64,000 nt of DNA from Microbacterium imperiale (GCF_017876655.1 NZ_JAGIOK010000001.1:1612001-1676000), one strand, 5' to 3'. Positions 25,322-35,272 are shown, counted from the first letter of the stretch. Program-made: numbers and translations. Notes: generated from the letters alone by a model not told the origin.

Positions 25322-25891
25322 TTACAGGAACGAGTGTTTTGACAGCGCTCGTCGTACACTCGACGCCCCGACTCCGAGCACGCGGCCAATGCTCTCCCAG
25401 CTGTGGAGTTCGGCGCGCAGCTGCCGAGCTGTGGCGATGCGCTCCGGGGTCATGACGCTCGGGCGGCCACCAACCCTCCCCTGCGCACGCGCGTACTCGA
25501 GGCCGCGTTGCGTGTTCTCGCGAATCGTGCCCACACGCAACTGCGCGAACACCGCGACGATCCCGAACAGGGCGCGACCCATGGGCGACGTCGTGTCGAT
25601 CATCGGCTCTGTGAGGCTGACGATGTTCACCTGGCGCGCGTCGAGGTCCTGCAGCGTCTCGATGAGGATGCGCTCACTGCCGGCGAGGCGATCGAGCCGG
25701 CGCACTTTTAACGTGTCCCCCGGCCGCAAGTAGTCGAGGCACGCAACCCACTGCGGGCGATCGGTGACGCGGCTCGATTCGCCGTGGTCGACGAAGACAC
25801 GCTCGCAGCCGGCGGCGCGGAGTTCGGCGGCCTGAGCGTCTGGGTTCTGCTCCCGCTTCGAGACTCGGGCGTAGCCGACTTCATGTGCCAT
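25322..25891 (-). CDS. Serine resolvase/invertase
   Basis: About 189 residues from MAHEVGYARVSKREQNPDAQ, with the nucleophile Ser in ARVS. The catalytic domain includes FVDHGESSRVTDRPQW, DTLKVRRLDRLAGS, and SPMGRALFGIVAVFAQLR; the C-terminal HTH is SWESIGRVLGVGASSVRRAL. An open extension up to 26023 is leader sequence. The size and domain order are those of Tn3-type resolvases and DNA invertases. It lies at the edge of the arsenic island and probably resolved or inverted that element. Confidence 0.9.
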   Translation of the reverse strand: MAHEVGYARVSKREQNPDAQAAELRAAGCERVFVDHGESSRVTDRPQWVACLDYLRPGDTLKVRRLDRLAGSERILIETLQDLDARQVNIVSLTEPMIDTTSPMGRALFGIVAVFAQLRVGTIRENTQRGLEYARAQGRVGGRPSVMTPERIATARQLRAELHSWESIGRVLGVGASSVRRALSKHSFL

Positions 25892-26030
25892 GCCGAAAAC
25901 GGTACTGCCGAGGTTCCGGCGCGATTCGGTTTCGGCAGGGGGTTTCGGCGGATCGATCCTCGGCGTGTCGCGCGCCTGCTCGTCGACGTCGACGAGCCCG
26001 CCGGAAACGATCAGTTTCGGCACCTTGCGG
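25892..26030. promoter_or_regulatory. Candidate res site of the resolvase
   Basis: Upstream of the resolvase lie several inverted repeats: GCCGAAAACGG with TTCGGTTTCGGC, a 20-base perfect palindrome GCTCGTCGAC/GTCGACGAGC at 25978-25997, and GCCGGAAAC-gatca-GTTTCGGC at about 26001-26023. Resolvases of this type bind paired subsites directly upstream of their own gene. The same CCGGAAACGATCGTTT-type motif occurs in the fossil near 2502. Confidence 0.45.
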
Positions 26031-26054
26031 AAACCTACAAACGGGAGCGGTGGG

Positions 26055-27440
26055 TCACACGACAGACGTCAAAGCGCGGGCGTCGCGCTCCCATGCCTGG
26101 GTTGCCATCTGCACGGCGTCCCAGGGGGAGCCGAGCGGGGGCGTGTAGGAGAGGTCGAGGTCGCTCATCCCGGCAACCGTCATGCCGTAGTGCAGGGCGG
26201 TGGCGTAGGTGTCGACGCGCTTGGAGATTTCGGCGCCGCGGGTGCCGACGAGCTGTGCACCCAGGAGGCGGCCGTCGCGGGTGTCTCCGGTGATGCGGAT
26301 GCTGATGGGGGTGGCTCCGGGGTAGTAGCGTTTGTGGTCGTCCGCAATGGCGGTGTAGCTGTGCGGGGCGTAGTCCGCGGCGGCGGCTTCGTGATCGCGG
26401 AGGCCGGTGCGGGCGGCTACGACGTCGAAGACCTTGACGACCTGGGTGCCGAGGCTGCCGGCGAATCGGGCGTTGCCGCCGATGGCGTTTTCTCCGGCGA
26501 CGCGGCCCTGCTTGTGTGAGGTGGTGCCGAGGGGCAGGTAGGTGACGCCGAGGAGGCGGTGGTGGGTGACCACGCCGTCTCCGGCTGCCCACACGTTCGG
26601 CAGGCCGGTGCGCATGTGCTCGTCGACGACGACCGCGCCACCGGCCCCCGTGGTTGCGCCGGCCGCGGTGAGGAGGCTGGTGTTGGGGCGCACGCCCACG
26701 ACGACGAGCACGAGGTCGGCGCTGCGGGAGAAAGCGTCACCGTCGCGGATGCCGGTCACGGTGAGCCGGCCCGCGTCGCGGGTGACAGCTTCGATGCGCG
26801 TTCCGGTGAGCACGTCGACGCCGTGGCGGGTGAGTTCGTCGCGGACGAGGGAGCCGAGTTCGGGGTCGAGGGTGGAGAGCACTTCGGGGCCGCGTTGGAG
26901 TTGGGTGACGTGCAGGCCCCGGACGGTGAGGGCTTCGGCCATTTCGAGGCCGACGTAGCCGGCGCCGACGATGATCGCGGTTTCGGGCTGGTGCTCGTCG
27001 AGGTAGCGCTCCAGGGCGAAGGTGTCGCCCATCGAGTGCAGCAGGTGCACGCCGTCGTCGGGGCCGAGCTGGTCGAGGCCGGCGATGCCGGCGGTGGACG
27101 GGGATGCTCCGGTGCCGACCATGAGCTCGTCGTACGCGATCGTCGATTCGGTGCCGGCGGCGTCGCGGACGGTGAGCGTGCGCCCGTCGACGTCGATGCC
27201 GGTGGCGAGGGTGTCCAGGCGCAGGTTCATGCCGGTGGCTTCGAGGTCGGCGTGCGTGCGGTGCGCGAGGGATTGCCAGGGCTGCACTTCTCGGGAGAAG
27301 TAGTAGGGGATGCCGCAGATGGAGAAGTTCGGGTAGGCGTCGGCCACGACGACGGTGACGTCGACGGAGGGGTCGAGTTCGCGGGCGCGCAGGGCGGTGG
27401 AGATGCCGGCGTCGCTTCCGCCGATGGCTACGAGGTGCAT
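26055..27440 (-). CDS. FAD/NAD-dependent oxidoreductase, CoA-disulfide-reductase-like
   Basis: 461 residues. The FAD-binding start MHLVAIGGSDAGIST, the single active-site Cys in NFSICGIPYYFS, the NAD-binding AIIVGAGYVGLEMAEAL, and the AAGDGVVTHHR motif are those of the CoA-disulfide reductase / NADH oxidase group. The C-terminal dimer domain includes QLVGTRGAEISKRVDTYA. It is the last gene of the arsC operon (12-base gap after the stop at 27453). It may keep a low-molecular-weight thiol or a redox partner of the arsenate reductases reduced; its real substrate is not known. Confidence 0.85.
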   Translation of the reverse strand: MHLVAIGGSDAGISTALRARELDPSVDVTVVVADAYPNFSICGIPYYFSREVQPWQSLAHRTHADLEATGMNLRLDTLATGIDVDGRTLTVRDAAGTESTIAYDELMVGTGASPSTAGIAGLDQLGPDDGVHLLHSMGDTFALERYLDEHQPETAIIVGAGYVGLEMAEALTVRGLHVTQLQRGPEVLSTLDPELGSLVRDELTRHGVDVLTGTRIEAVTRDAGRLTVTGIRDGDAFSRSADLVLVVVGVRPNTSLLTAAGATTGAGGAVVVDEHMRTGLPNVWAAGDGVVTHHRLLGVTYLPLGTTSHKQGRVAGENAIGGNARFAGSLGTQVVKVFDVVAARTGLRDHEAAAADYAPHSYTAIADDHKRYYPGATPISIRITGDTRDGRLLGAQLVGTRGAEISKRVDTYATALHYGMTVAGMSDLDLSYTPPLGSPWDAVQMATQAWERDARALTSVV

Positions 27441-27452
27441 CAGGCTCTCCTC

Positions 27453-28103
27453 TTACGCTGTCGCGGTGGTCAGTTCGGAAAGTAGCTGCTGTACTCGGGC
27501 TTGGACGTCGTCCCGGATTTCGCGGACGGCCACGATGTCGAGATCTGCGGGGTCGGTGAGGTCCCAGTCGAGGTATCTCTTACCGGGGTAGATCGGGCAC
27601 GCGTCGCCGCAGCCCATGGTGATCACGGCGTCTGCGGCACGGACGACGTCGTCGGTGAGGGGTTTGGGGAACTCTTCGTTGACGTCGATCCCCAGCTCCG
27701 CCAACGCTTCGACCACGACGGGGAGGATGCCTTGGCCGGGCTGTGATCCGGCGGAGCGGACGTGCACTCGGTCGCCGGCGAGGTGACGGGTGAGTGCGGC
27801 GGCCATCTGGGAGCGACCGGAGTTTTGTACGCACACGTAGAGCACTTCCGGGACGGGCTTGGGGATGAAGCCGCGGGACTGTGCCAGCGCGGTGAGTCGG
27901 TCGCGGGAGAACTTTTCCGCAAGTGATGGCAGGTGGGTGGAGACGGTCGCCGTGCGGGCGAGTGCGGTGTAGGACTCGAAAACGACGCGTTCGACCGTTT
28001 CCGCCCCCACCATGCCGGTGAACTGGGCAGTGAGACGTTCCGCGGCGCGGTGCAGCACTGAGTCCGCGGAGAGCAGCGCGTCTTGCCCTTTCTGCCAGGT
28101 CAT
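27453..28103 (-). CDS. arsC: Arsenate reductase with N-terminal three-helix domain
   Basis: 216 residues from MTWQKGQDALLSADSVL. Residues about 10-80 form the three-helix dimerisation bundle common in actinobacterial ArsC proteins. The catalytic low-molecular-weight-phosphatase domain begins EVLYVCVQNSGRSQ (C-x5-R) and has TMGCGDACPIYPGKRY with the general acid. It reduces arsenate, probably through a mycothiol or thioredoxin partner. The start overlaps the stop of the upstream arsC by ATGA. It is transcribed from the operator at 28544. Confidence 0.9.
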   Translation of the reverse strand: MTWQKGQDALLSADSVLHRAAERLTAQFTGMVGAETVERVVFESYTALARTATVSTHLPSLAEKFSRDRLTALAQSRGFIPKPVPEVLYVCVQNSGRSQMAAALTRHLAGDRVHVRSAGSQPGQGILPVVVEALAELGIDVNEEFPKPLTDDVVRAADAVITMGCGDACPIYPGKRYLDWDLTDPADLDIVAVREIRDDVQARVQQLLSELTTATA

Positions 28104-28516
28104 GCGACACCACGGGCGGGGAGGAGCTCTTCGATGAGCGCTTCCACGCGTCGGCGGATCTCGTCGCGGATCGGGCGGACAGCGTCGATGCCCTGACCGG
28201 CGGGGTCGTCCAGCTCCCAGTCCTCGTACCGTTTGCCGGGGAAGATCGGGCAGGCGTCTCCGCAGCCCATCGTGATCACGGCGTCGGATTCTTTGACGGC
28301 TTCGACGGTCAGAACCTTCGGGGTGTTCCCTGTGATGTCGATGCCCTCTTCGGCCATGGCCTCGACGGCGACCGGGTTGATCTGATCCTTGGGGGCGGAT
28401 CCGGCAGAGAGGACCTGGATGCGTCCTTGCGCGAGCTCGCGGAGGTAGCCGGCGGCCATTTGCGAGCGACCGGCGTTGTGGACGCACACGAACAGGACAG
28501 TGGGGGTATCAGACAT
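28100..28516 (-). CDS. arsC: Arsenate reductase, single domain
   Basis: 138 residues from MSDTPTVLFVCVHNAGRSQ (C-x5-R), with ITMGCGDACPIFPGKRYED. An in-frame ATG at 28546 would start inside the operator and is rejected. It is the first gene of the leftward arsC-arsC-oxidoreductase operon; the promoter carries an ATAGA-N6-TCTAT operator 28 bases upstream. Confidence 0.92.
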   Translation of the reverse strand: MSDTPTVLFVCVHNAGRSQMAAGYLRELAQGRIQVLSAGSAPKDQINPVAVEAMAEEGIDITGNTPKVLTVEAVKESDAVITMGCGDACPIFPGKRYEDWELDDPAGQGIDAVRPIRDEIRRRVEALIEELLPARGVA

Positions 28517-28543
28517 GGTGGGCTCTCTTTCGTGTCCTCGAAG

Positions 28544-28561
28544 CATAGAGGATCATCTATG
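28544..28561 (-). promoter_or_regulatory. ArsR-type operator before arsC
   Basis: CATAGA-GGATCA-TCTATG, a perfect inverted repeat with six-base spacer. The core ATAGA-N6-TCTAT recurs at 29489, 35275 and 35300. Confidence 0.75.
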
Positions 28562-28596
28562 TATCAGACTACAACGCTGAGTGAACGGGAAGTGAC

Positions 28597-29490
28597 TCAC
28601 CCTCGCCTGAGGCCCGGTAGGAGGTCGCGCACGCGATGGTCGATGTCGTCCCGGATGGTTCTGAGTTCTGTCAGAGAGAGCCCGACGGGGTCGGGAATGT
28701 TCCAGTCGTGGTGCGTCGCGCCGATTCGGGGTACGCAGATGTCGCCGCATCCCATCGTGATGACGATGTCGGCGGCCTCGAGGACTTCGGTGGTGAGGGG
28801 TTTGGGGTATTCGCCATCGAGCGAGAGGCCGACTTCGTCAAGCACGGTGATGATGGATGAGCGCACATCGTCTGCCGGCGCGGAGCCTGCGGTGTGCACG
28901 CGGATGTAAGGGCCGGCGAGCCGGCGGAGGACGCTCGCTGCGATCTGCGACCGTCCGGCGTTCTGTACGCACACGAAGAGGACGGTGACGTCGGGGTCGC
29001 GATGGAGTTGGTCTTTGAGGGACGCTTCGATTCGCTCGGTGGCGAAGGCGGCGGTGCGGGAGGCCAAGAGGTGGTGTGGTGTGGACTCGGAGAGACGTGT
29101 ATGAGCGTCGGACACGACCTTTCGCACCTCTTCGCGTGTCCGGGTGCCATGAAACCTCACGAGAAGATCGCTCACCACGCGGTCTAGATCCGGCGGTGCG
29201 GAGGGTCGCTGGTCCGCCAGAGAAAGTAGCGCGGTGATCTTGTCGCGATGAGGCGGGGCGATGGCGTACCAGGTGCGCCGACCCTCGGGCTGGCGGGTCA
29301 CGATCCCCTCGTCCATCAGCCGCCTCATGTGATGGCTGACGGTCGGCTGTCGCAGACCGAGGATTTGTGCGGTCTCTCCAACGAGGACTCGGCCGGTATC
29401 GGCCATCGACATCAGCCGCAAGAGCGCCATACGGGTAGGGTCAGCGAGAACGTATGCCGTTCGGGTCGCGTCCGACACCACCGCATCCAT
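28597..29490 (-). CDS. arsRC: ArsR-ArsC fusion protein
   Basis: 297 residues from MDAVVSDATRTAYVLADPTR. Domains in order: ArsR winged helix (residues about 10-85; recognition helix LRQPTVSHHMRRLMDEG), three-helix bundle (about 100-160), then a low-molecular-weight-phosphatase domain (FVCVQNAGRSQ, TMGCGDICVP). The ArsR part has no cysteine, so the usual arsenite site is missing; the only reactive thiols are in the ArsC half. Fused arsRC genes are known from Microbacterium. The start codon lies inside operator 29489-29504, so the protein should repress itself. I infer that the ArsC half could act as an arsenate sensor. Confidence 0.9.
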   Translation of the reverse strand: MDAVVSDATRTAYVLADPTRMALLRLMSMADTGRVLVGETAQILGLRQPTVSHHMRRLMDEGIVTRQPEGRRTWYAIAPPHRDKITALLSLADQRPSAPPDLDRVVSDLLVRFHGTRTREEVRKVVSDAHTRLSESTPHHLLASRTAAFATERIEASLKDQLHRDPDVTVLFVCVQNAGRSQIAASVLRRLAGPYIRVHTAGSAPADDVRSSIITVLDEVGLSLDGEYPKPLTTEVLEAADIVITMGCGDICVPRIGATHHDWNIPDPVGLSLTELRTIRDDIDHRVRDLLPGLRRG

Positions 29491-29504
29491 AGATGAAAGT
29501 CTAT
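29489..29504. promoter_or_regulatory. ArsR-type operator between divergent arsR genes
   Basis: ATAGA-TGAAAG-TCTAT. It overlaps the start codon of arsRC and lies 20 bases before the GTG of the plus-strand arsR, so one bound repressor would block both. Confidence 0.7.
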
Positions 29505-29523
29505 CTTCAGGTAGGATCACAGT

Positions 29524-29844
29524 GTGACCTCTTCCCACGGGAGCCCCGCAGCCGGTGCGAGCGCACCGCTCGGCCGCTCCGCCGCGGAAGATCTCGCTCG
29601 GACGCTGCGAGCGGTGGCAGATCCGACGCGGTTGCAGATGTTGAGCGTCATTTTGGACTCGGAGTCTGGGCGTGCAACCGTAAAGCAACTGACCGACGCC
29701 CTGGGGTTGCGGCAGCCGACGGTCACCCACCACGTGCGCATCCTTGTAGATGACGGTCTCCTGGCTCGTGAGCCGGAGGGCAAGTACGTGTGGCTTTCGG
29801 TGGTTCCGTCTCGGCGTAGCGCGATCGAGGATCTGCTGCGGTGA
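29524..29844 (+). CDS. arsR: ArsR-family repressor lacking cysteine
   Basis: 106 residues from GTG (VTSSHGSPAAGASAPLGRSA). The winged helix is clear: LRAVADPTRLQMLSVIL, recognition helix LGLRQPTVTHHVRILVDDG, wing LAREPEGKYVWLSV. There is not one cysteine in the protein, so it cannot bind arsenite by the usual thiolate sites. The stop overlaps the next gene's start (GTGA). It is divergent from the fused arsRC and very similar to its HTH, so both probably bind the same operator. Confidence 0.88.
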   Translation: MTSSHGSPAAGASAPLGRSAAEDLARTLRAVADPTRLQMLSVILDSESGRATVKQLTDALGLRQPTVTHHVRILVDDGLLAREPEGKYVWLSVVPSRRSAIEDLLR

Positions 29845-30806
29845 TCGAGCGTGCGCGGCACCGTGTCGGGCGCCCGCTGGATGACGATGCCGCGCAGGAA
29901 CGTGCCGCGCAGGCCGCAGTGCTCGGCGATCTGCTCACGTTGCGAGTGCTGAGTGCTCTGGCCGCGGGAGCTCCGGCCGACGTGCTCTCCTCGTTGCTGC
30001 ATGTTCCGGCTATCGAGGTGGAGGACGCGATTGCCCGGTTGTTGGCCGTGAACATCGTGCACACTGACGAGGTGGGGGCACACGTGTTGCCGGCGGCATC
30101 GTGGGTGCGTTTCGGGCGTTTGTTGGTGGGCGATATGCCGGCCCTGCCCGAACCCGACACCGCTCCGACCGTTGCCGTGTTGCCGGCGGCGATCGCGACG
30201 GTGGCGCACGATCTTTCGTACCGGTTCGCTTCCACGTTCAGCAGCGAGACGGTGTCGCAGTATGTCGTGGAGAGCTACCTGCTGCTCAGTCAGAGAGCCC
30301 GGGTGCGGAAGCATTTGCCCTCGCTGACGGCACGATATGCCGCTGATCGTCTTGACGCTCTGGCGTCGGCGCAGGGTCTGGTGCTTCGCGGCACGCCTGA
30401 GGTGCTGTTCGTCTGTGTTCAGAATGCCGGTCGTTCGCAGATCGCGGCCGCGTATCTGCGGTATCTCGCGGGCGATCGTGTCCATGTGCGCACCGCGGGG
30501 TCGCAGCCAGCCGACGCGGTCCACCCTCGAGTCGTTGATGCCCTCGCCGAGGTGGGTGTTCCTCTCTCTGACGAGTATCCGAAGCCGTTGACGGACGAGG
30601 TCGTGCAGGCCGCGGACTTCGTGGTCACGATGGGGTGCGGGGATGCGTGCCCGGTGTACCCCGGTCGCCGCTACATGGATTGGGATCTTGACGATCCACT
30701 CACCCTCGACGACGAGGGGCTGCGGGTGGTTCGCGACCAGATCCGAGGGCACGTTGAGGATCTTCTGGCCGAGATGGGGATAACGTCTCACGCGGCCAGT
30801 CGGTAG
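29841..30806 (+). CDS. Winged-helix/ArsC fusion protein
   Basis: 321 residues from GTG, coupled to arsR by GTGA. Residues about 25-95 look like a degenerate winged helix (LTLRVLSALAAGAPADVLSS then EDAIARLLAVNIV). Residues about 110-180 are the three-helix bundle. The C-terminal half is a low-molecular-weight-phosphatase domain with LFVCVQNAGRSQ and TMGCGDACPVYPGRRY. All catalytic residues seem intact. The N-terminal part has no cysteine. It overlaps the convergent response-regulator-like gene by 19 bases. It may be an enzyme, a sensor, or both. Confidence 0.85.
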   Translation: MIERARHRVGRPLDDDAAQERAAQAAVLGDLLTLRVLSALAAGAPADVLSSLLHVPAIEVEDAIARLLAVNIVHTDEVGAHVLPAASWVRFGRLLVGDMPALPEPDTAPTVAVLPAAIATVAHDLSYRFASTFSSETVSQYVVESYLLLSQRARVRKHLPSLTARYAADRLDALASAQGLVLRGTPEVLFVCVQNAGRSQIAAAYLRYLAGDRVHVRTAGSQPADAVHPRVVDALAEVGVPLSDEYPKPLTDEVVQAADFVVTMGCGDACPVYPGRRYMDWDLDDPLTLDDEGLRVVRDQIRGHVEDLLAEMGITSHAASR

Positions 30807-31485
30807 CCGATGCCGCGGTGGGTTTCGATCACCGCGTCCCTCGGGGCGCCCGTGAGCGCGGCGAACCGCGACCGGAGACCCGCGACCATGACCCTGATGG
30901 ATGCTTGCCGTTGTGTTCCACCACCGTGCGTGTCTGCGAGCTCGTCGAGTGTAACGATCCGCGGGTAGGACATCGCCAACATCAACAGGATGTCGAACTC
31001 CCTCGGAGTGGTCGTGATCGGTGTGCCGTACAGCTCGACCCGGTGCCGGTCCGTATCGACCAGCAGCGCGCCCACCGCGACCGTGCTCGGCACCTCCACG
31101 GATGCGGGGGGCAGCTGTCGCAACGCGGACGCGAGGCGTTCGGGGGTGAGCGGAAGGTCCACGACGCCGCCCACGCCGGCGGCGATCGCGGTATCTACTG
31201 TGGCGATCCCGTTGGAGGGATGTATTCCGAACAGCACCGTCGATTTGCTGGTGGCGATCGACAGCTCCAGGACGGCGGCGATGTCTTGGCAGGCCACGTC
31301 AGAGGACACCAGCAGGATCGTGTGCGGGTCGCGGATCAGCTCCGTCAGCGCGCTGATGATGTCGGTTCGCCGGATCAACGACGCACCGAAGTGGCGGAAT
31401 TCGGCGACGGTTCCTCGAACCACGTTCGGGTCGGTGGACAGCACGACGACTCGCGCCGACCCGACCACTGGGTTCGTGAGGGTGA

Positions 31486-31489
<4 letters not shown>
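30788..31489 (-). CDS. PhoB/OmpR-like response regulator with degenerate receiver
   Basis: 233 residues. The receiver-like half begins [18 protein letters not shown]: the acidic pair is reduced to one Asp, the phospho-acceptor Asp aligns with Ser in [12 protein letters not shown], and the conserved Lys is lost ([12 protein letters not shown]). The second half is a normal OmpR-type winged helix ([43 protein letters not shown]). It is the last gene of the pst operon, overlapping pstB by four bases, where PhoU is more usual. It probably binds DNA without phosphorylation. No histidine kinase is nearby. Confidence 0.8.
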
Positions 31490-32355
<866 letters not shown>

Positions 32356-32357
32356 GG

Positions 32358-33269
32358 CTACCACCGTTTCTGGTACTTGTTGCGGATGAAGATGGCGAGG
32401 GCGTTCATCAGGAGCAGAACGCCGAGGAGGAGCACGCTGGTGGCCGCGGCGAGCTCGTGGAAGCCCTCCTGGGGGCGGCCGGTCCAGTTGAAGATCTGGA
32501 TGGGGAGGGTGGTGTATCCGCTCATGAGCCCGTTCGGGTCGAACGTGATGTAGACCAGCGCGCCTAGCACCAGCAGCGGTGCGGCTTCTCCGAGTGCGCG
32601 GGAGAGGGCGAGGATTGAGCCGGTGGCGATGCTGGGCACGGACGCGGGGAGCACTTGCCGCCACACGGTCTGCCACTTCGTCGCTCCGAGCGCGAGGGAC
32701 CCGTCGCGGATCTCGTTCGGTACGGACCGCAACCCTTCTCGGGTGGAGATGATGATGACCGGCAGGATCAGTAGCGATAGCGCTAGTGCGCCGCCGATGA
32801 CGATGTTCTTGTTCTGCACCTGTAGCAAGCTGAGGAATCCGAGGGCGAGCAGGCCGTAGATGATGGCGGGGACGGCGGCGAGGTTTTGCACGTTCAGTTC
32901 GATGAGCCGGTTGAACCAGCGCTTCTTGTCGGCGAACTCTTCGAGGTGGATGGCCGCGGCGATCCCCAACGGCAGCGTCAGCACCGCGGTGGTCGCGATC
33001 ACCCAGGCGGACCCGAGGATGGCGGGGCGGGCGCCCGCGGTTTCCGGGGTGGCGGAGGGGTAGTTGGTGAACAGTTGCAGGGACAGCTTCCCCCACCCGT
33101 CCATCAGGATCGTGACGAGAAGAGTCGCGAGCACGCCGAACGCGACCAACAGCGACAGCCACAGCAGGATAAGGAAGATCATCGGGCCGGGCTTCCGGTC
33201 ACCGTGTGTCCCCGTCCCGAGGGGCGCGGAGGCGCGGATCTTTGTCGAGGCGCTTCGGGCGGTGGTCAT
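32358..33269 (-). CDS. pstA: Phosphate ABC transporter permease PstA
   Basis: 303 residues from [18 protein letters not shown]. Six or more membrane helices and the inner-membrane-protein signature ([30 protein letters not shown]). It starts within the stop of pstC (TGATG, one-base overlap). Confidence 0.95.
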   Translation of the reverse strand: MTTARSASTKIRASAPLGTGTHGDRKPGPMIFLILLWLSLLVAFGVLATLLVTILMDGWGKLSLQLFTNYPSATPETAGARPAILGSAWVIATTAVLTLPLGIAAAIHLEEFADKKRWFNRLIELNVQNLAAVPAIIYGLLALGFLSLLQVQNKNIVIGGALALSLLILPVIIISTREGLRSVPNEIRDGSLALGATKWQTVWRQVLPASVPSIATGSILALSRALGEAAPLLVLGALVYITFDPNGLMSGYTTLPIQIFNWTGRPQEGFHELAAATSVLLLGVLLLMNALAIFIRNKYQKRW

Positions 33270-34228
33270 CAGTAGGCCTCTCGGAAGCGGCGAACGAACC
33301 GGATGCTGATGAAGTTCATCAGCAGCGTGATGAGGAACAGCAGCAGCCCGACCGCGAACAGGGTGTTGTATTCCAGGCTTCCCACGCGGGAGTCTCCGAG
33401 AGCGGCGTTCGCGATGAATCCGGTCATCGTCTGACCTTGCTCGAGCGGGTTGGTGACGATCCGGGCCTGGCTTCCGGCGGCGATCGCGACGATCATCGTC
33501 TCTCCCACGGCGCGGGAGACGCCGAGTACGACCGCCGCGACGATGCCCGACAGGGCGGCGGGGAACACCACGCGAAGGGTGGTTTGCATCCGGTTCGCGC
33601 CGAGCGCAGCGCTGCCCTGACGGAGCGCACCGGGAACGGCGGACATGGCGTCTTCGGAGATCGACGCGATTGTGGGGATGATCATCACGCCCATGACGAG
33701 GCCTGCCGCGAGGACGCTGAATGCGCCGGTGGGTAGCTGCAGCCATTCGCGGAGCACGGTGCCCTGTACGAACTGGAGGGCGAAGAACCCGTAGACGACG
33801 GTGGGGACGCCGGCGAGGATCTCCAGCATCGGCTTGAGGATTTTGCGGGTGCGGGGCTTGGCGTACTCGGCGAGCATGATGGCCGCGCCCAGCCCGAACG
33901 GCACGGCGACCAGCAGGGCGATCACGGTCGTCCACAGGGTGGCGGAGACAAGGGGAATGACTCCGAAGGACGCGTCTGCGAACCGGGGTGCCCACCGCGT
34001 GCCGAACAGGAAGTCCAGGACGGGAACCTCGGCGAAGAACGACAGGGACGGGATCAGCAGGGCGATCAGGATCCCGACCGTCGTCACGATCGTGAGGACC
34101 GCGGCCAGCCGGAGAACGAGTCTGATGAGGGCTTCGCCGGGGCGGCGGCGGCCGGCGAACTGGGTGCCTGGCCGGGGGCCCGAGGGAGTGATCCTCGAGC
34201 CCCCAGCCTTGGTGATGACAGCGGTCAT
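33269..34228 (-). CDS. pstC: Phosphate ABC transporter permease PstC
   Basis: 319 residues from MTAVITKAGGSRITPSG. Membrane helices with the conserved EDAMSAVPGALRQGSAALGA coupling loop and AVGETMIVAIAAGS. Coupled to pstA. Confidence 0.95.
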   Translation of the reverse strand: MTAVITKAGGSRITPSGPRPGTQFAGRRRPGEALIRLVLRLAAVLTIVTTVGILIALLIPSLSFFAEVPVLDFLFGTRWAPRFADASFGVIPLVSATLWTTVIALLVAVPFGLGAAIMLAEYAKPRTRKILKPMLEILAGVPTVVYGFFALQFVQGTVLREWLQLPTGAFSVLAAGLVMGVMIIPTIASISEDAMSAVPGALRQGSAALGANRMQTTLRVVFPAALSGIVAAVVLGVSRAVGETMIVAIAAGSQARIVTNPLEQGQTMTGFIANAALGDSRVGSLEYNTLFAVGLLLFLITLLMNFISIRFVRRFREAY

Positions 34229-34253
34229 GGAGTGTCTCCGCGCAGGGGCTCGC

Positions 34254-35213
34254 TCAACCGAGCGAGGCGAGTTCTTCCTGCGCGGTGGTGATCTGCTCTT
34301 CGGTCAGCGGCACGAACAGGGCGAGCGAGGCGATGTCGGCGGAGTTGGCGACGTAGAAGTCGACGAACTCCTTCACCTGCGGCTTGTCGGTGTACGCGGC
34401 GTTCTTGACGTAGATGAACAGCGGGCGCCCCAGCGGCGTGTAGGTGCCGTCCTGCACGGTCTCGGTGCTCGGGTAGACGCCGTCGATGGATGCGGCGATG
34501 ATCGTGCCCTCGTTCTCTTCGACGTAGCTCAGGCCGAGGAAGCCGATCGCACCCTGGTCTCCTGCGACGCCCTGAATGGTGATGTTGTCGTCCTCGGAGG
34601 GGCTGTAGTCGGTGCGGATCGCGCCGGTCTCCCCGTTGACCTCTTCGGTGAAGTAGTCGAAGGTGCCCGAGTCGGTGCCGGCACCGAACAGGACCAGCGG
34701 GACGTCGGGGAAGCTCGGGTCAACGTCGGACCAGCTGTTCACGACACCCTCGGATTCCGGTGCCCAGATCTTCGCGACCTGCTCCAGGGTGAGGTCGGTT
34801 GCCCAGTCGTTTTCCGGGTTCAGGATGACCGACAGGCCGTCGTTGGCCGCGACGATCTCGGTGTACTCGACGCCGTTCGCTTCACATTCAGCGGCCTCTT
34901 CGTCCTTGATCGGACGGGACGCGTTGGAGATGTCGGTCTCGTCGGCGCAGAACGCCTTGAAGCCTCCACCGGTGCCGGAGGTGGCGACGGACACGTTGAC
35001 CGACGAGTCCTCTTCGCGGAACAGGTCCGCGGCGGCCTCGGTAAGGGGGGCGACGGTCGACGAACCATCGGTAGTGACAGAGCCGCCGGCCCCGCCTCCG
35101 CTGGCCTCTCCTCCGCCAGTGCTGCCGGCGGACTGTCCGCCGCAGGCACTCAATGCCAGGGCGGCGGCGGCGAGCGTCGCAACGGCAGCGAGCTTTGCTG
35201 TGGTCTTGTTCAC
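34254..35213 (-). CDS. pstS: Phosphate-binding lipoprotein PstS
   Basis: 319 residues from the GTG at 35213 (VNKTTAKLAAVATLA), with GAAGGAAAG upstream; an earlier in-frame ATG at 35264 lacks a ribosome site. Lipobox LSAC with Cys24 as lipid attachment. Phosphate ligand motifs DGSSTVAPLTEAAADLF, SGTGGGFKAFCADETD and AGTDSGTFDYF are present. High-affinity PstS proteins discriminate phosphate from arsenate, which suits a role in arsenate stress. Two ArsR-type operators lie 60-105 bases upstream. Confidence 0.95.
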   Translation of the reverse strand: MNKTTAKLAAVATLAAAALALSACGGQSAGSTGGGEASGGGAGGSVTTDGSSTVAPLTEAAADLFREEDSSVNVSVATSGTGGGFKAFCADETDISNASRPIKDEEAAECEANGVEYTEIVAANDGLSVILNPENDWATDLTLEQVAKIWAPESEGVVNSWSDVDPSFPDVPLVLFGAGTDSGTFDYFTEEVNGETGAIRTDYSPSEDDNITIQGVAGDQGAIGFLGLSYVEENEGTIIAASIDGVYPSTETVQDGTYTPLGRPLFIYVKNAAYTDKPQVKEFVDFYVANSADIASLALFVPLTEEQITTAQEELASLG

Positions 35214-35272
35214 GGGTGCGCTTTCCTTCGTGCCCGACATGGGCGTCAGGACCCGCCGGTGCAAGGCAGGCC

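Noticed and set aside
26559..27485. Long plus-strand frame opposite the FAD oxidoreductase
   Set aside because: Gly/Val/Asp-rich antisense of a well-supported gene.
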